NCBI GenBank assembly: GCA_003501525.1
Contig: DNPI01000188.1
Location: forward strand, 1-7,208
Length of the DNA stretch: 7,208 nucleotides
Direction: 5' to 3'
Source of the DNA: Planctomycetota bacterium
GTDB lineage: Bacteria; Planctomycetota; UBA1135
Shown in pieces: positions 5,811-7,208 of the stretch. The translations under genes were made by a program, and so were the position numbers. Under the pieces are notes generated by a model, which did no database searches, was not told the DNA's origin, and saw nothing but the letters and a program-made list of their open reading frames with translations. Within the stretch, counting starts at the first letter, position 1. Every line of letters begins with the position of its first letter.

Positions 5811-7208
5811 ATGCCTATTACAAATCAACCTGCCATAGGGATAGACCTCGGGACAACACTCTCAGCAATTGCTGTCTATGACCCAGCTGCAAGCAAATCG
5901 GAGCTAATCCCTAACGCAGAAGGTGACCGCCTCACTCCCTCCGCAGTGTTCTTCGCCCCTGACGAATCTCTAATGGTCGGAGAAGTAGCAGTAGGCCAAG
6001 CCAAGCGATCTCCTGAGCGCGTCAAAAGGTGGGTCAAAAGAGATATGGGGAATCCAGCGCCTATCTCCCTAGGAGGCCGTGCTTTTCGCCCTGAAGAAAT
6101 TAGCGCTGCAATTCTGCGACGCTTAATCGCTGATGCAGAAAAATATCTTGGTACTTCTATAAAGGAAGCTTCCATTACCGTTCCGGCTTACTTCAATGAG
6201 CCTCAACGAAAAGCTACGGAAGATGCTGCACGCATTGCTGGGCTTGAAGCCACCCACCTAGTAAACGAACCTACCGCCGCAGGATTAACGTTCGGCCTAG
6301 GCGGGGCAGTCGGCGAAAAGTTTTTGGTTTATGACCTCGGCGGAGGGACTTTTGATGTCTCTGTCATTGCAGCCAACGAGACCGGGCTCGAAGTGCTTGC
6401 ACATGGCGGTGACACACATCTCGGAGGCTACGACTTTGACCTTTTCCTCGCTGAGCATATTGCAACGCGATTTGAAGAAGTTCACGGATTAAGCCCCGAC
6501 CCCGAAGATCCCGCACAGCAAGCCGACTGGCAAGACTTGCTTATTGAGGCAGAAGAAACAAAGAAAAAGCTATCGCGACTCGAGGAGGCAATCGCCACTG
6601 CGCGCTTTGAAGGTGAACGCCATGATGTTGTTGTAAGCAGGGCCGAATTTGAATCTCTCATTCATCCCTACCTTGGGCGCACTAAAGCCTTAACCCGGCA
6701 AGTGCTTCACGATGCCGAGGTGAAACCGGAAGATATTTCCACTCTCCTCCTCGTAGGGGGTTCAACCCGCATCCCTGCGTGCCCTGGATTGCTCAAGGAA
6801 ATTTTTCCGCATCTAGACCCCCTAAGCAGCATTAGCCCTGATGAAGCCGTCGCTCAAGGCGCTGCCGTACGCGCATGGATGCTGGGCGGGAAATCAGCTG
6901 GAGAGATGGAGTCCTTGCAAGAGGTTACAGCTCACTCTTACGGCGTCCTCGTCCGAGAAGGACCCGCAAACGCGGCCGGAGGCATGGTTAATCAAGTCCT
7001 TATTCCAGCGAACACCTCAATACCTTGTGAAGTAAAAGAAACATTCTTCACTGTCGACGAGGATTCTAATTCGACAGAAGCAACTGTTACCGTCACACAA
7101 GGAGACGGAGAAAACCCGGAGGAGGTGCAGAGGATTGCCGCTACAGTCCTCGACTTGCCCGCAAATCGTCCGCCAGGGCAAGCCATCGCGGTCACCTACT
7201 TCTACGAT
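5811..7208 (+). CDS. Divergent Hsp70 (DnaK-like) chaperone, C-terminus beyond right edge
   Basis: The frame opens at ATG 5811 and stays open to the right edge (466 residues; DnaK has about 640). The ATPase domain is complete: GIDLGTTLS (10-18), with Leu17 where DnaK has Asn13; Lys76, aligned with DnaK Lys70; VPAYFNEPQRKAT (124-136); NEPTAAG (152-158); YDLGGGTFD (174-182) with Thr180 equivalent to catalytic Thr199; GDTHLGGYDFD (200-210); LVGGSTR (314-320); and SPDEAVAQGAAV (342-353). The lobe segment after residue 80 is shorter than in DnaK. The interdomain linker, hydrophobic VLLLDV in DnaK, reads MESLQEV here (366-372). A substrate-binding beta domain follows (TAHSYG at 373-378, LIPANTSIP at 397-405, TQGDGENPEE about 429-438, AVTYFYD at the edge). 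This resembles non-housekeeping bacterial Hsp70s rather than DnaK or HscA. The lid, if any, is outside the window. No Shine-Dalgarno is seen, so translational coupling to the GrpE-like gene is likely. Confidence 0.92.
   Translation, partial: MPITNQPAIGIDLGTTLSAIAVYDPAASKSELIPNAEGDRLTPSAVFFAPDESLMVGEVAVGQAKRSPERVKRWVKRDMGNPAPISLGGRAFRPEEISAAILRRLIADAEKYLGTSIKEASITVPAYFNEPQRKATEDAARIAGLEATHLVNEPTAAGLTFGLGGAVGEKFLVYDLGGGTFDVSVIAANETGLEVLAHGGDTHLGGYDFDLFLAEHIATRFEEVHGLSPDPEDPAQQADWQDLLIEAEETKKKLSRLEEAIATARFEGERHDVVVSRAEFESLIHPYLGRTKALTRQVLHDAEVKPEDISTLLLVGGSTRIPACPGLLKEIFPHLDPLSSISPDEAVAQGAAVRAWMLGGKSAGEMESLQEVTAHSYGVLVREGPANAAGGMVNQVLIPANTSIPCEVKETFFTVDEDSNSTEATVTVTQGDGENPEEVQRIAATVLDLPANRPPGQAIAVTYFYD

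Noticed and set aside
6841..7035. Plus-strand frame of 64 codons inside the Hsp70 gene
   Set aside because: It is a different frame over the conserved Hsp70 motif region and shows no protein pattern of its own.

Overview
The window is a compact stretch of a Gram-negative bacterial chromosome. An outer-membrane-type lipoprotein (an MltA murein transglycosylase with a clean lipobox) supports the Gram-negative call. The MltA, FdhF/YdeP-type oxidoreductase, GNPLGDP-type esterase and divergent Hsp70 together are compatible with a (delta)proteobacterial or myxococcal-like lineage. That placement is an inference from protein style only; no marker gene is present. Codon use favours G/C at third positions moderately and looks even throughout, with no obvious foreign island. 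There are no IS elements, tRNAs, rRNAs or CRISPR arrays.

Layout. (1) Positions 1-465, minus strand: the N-terminal 155 residues of an alpha/beta-hydrolase-fold esterase whose 3' part lies beyond the left edge. (2) Positions 466-605: a 140-bp divergent intergenic region with an 8-bp perfect inverted repeat. (3) Positions 606-4054, plus strand: a probable two-gene operon of MltA lipoprotein and a large FdhF/YdeP-family molybdopterin oxidoreductase, 26 bp apart. (4) Positions 4014-~4874, minus strand: an EamA/DMT-family membrane transporter whose 3' end overlaps the oxidoreductase gene by 41 bp, tail to tail. (5) Positions ~4904-7208, plus strand: a two-gene unit of an unusual GrpE-like protein carrying an N-terminal receiver-like domain, followed after 7 bp by a divergent Hsp70 that runs off the right edge.

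The most interesting part is unit (5). The upstream protein appears to join a degenerate two-component receiver fold (about residues 8-122) to a Pro-rich linker, a charged helix and a C-terminal domain whose pattern fits a GrpE nucleotide exchange factor. It sits directly in front of an Hsp70 with an intact ATPase site but an atypical interdomain linker and substrate-binding domain. This suggests a dedicated, non-housekeeping chaperone/exchange-factor pair in which the exchange factor may be controlled through an appended signalling-like domain. The other genes look like ordinary cell-wall turnover, redox, transport and hydrolase functions with no clear link to the chaperone pair.
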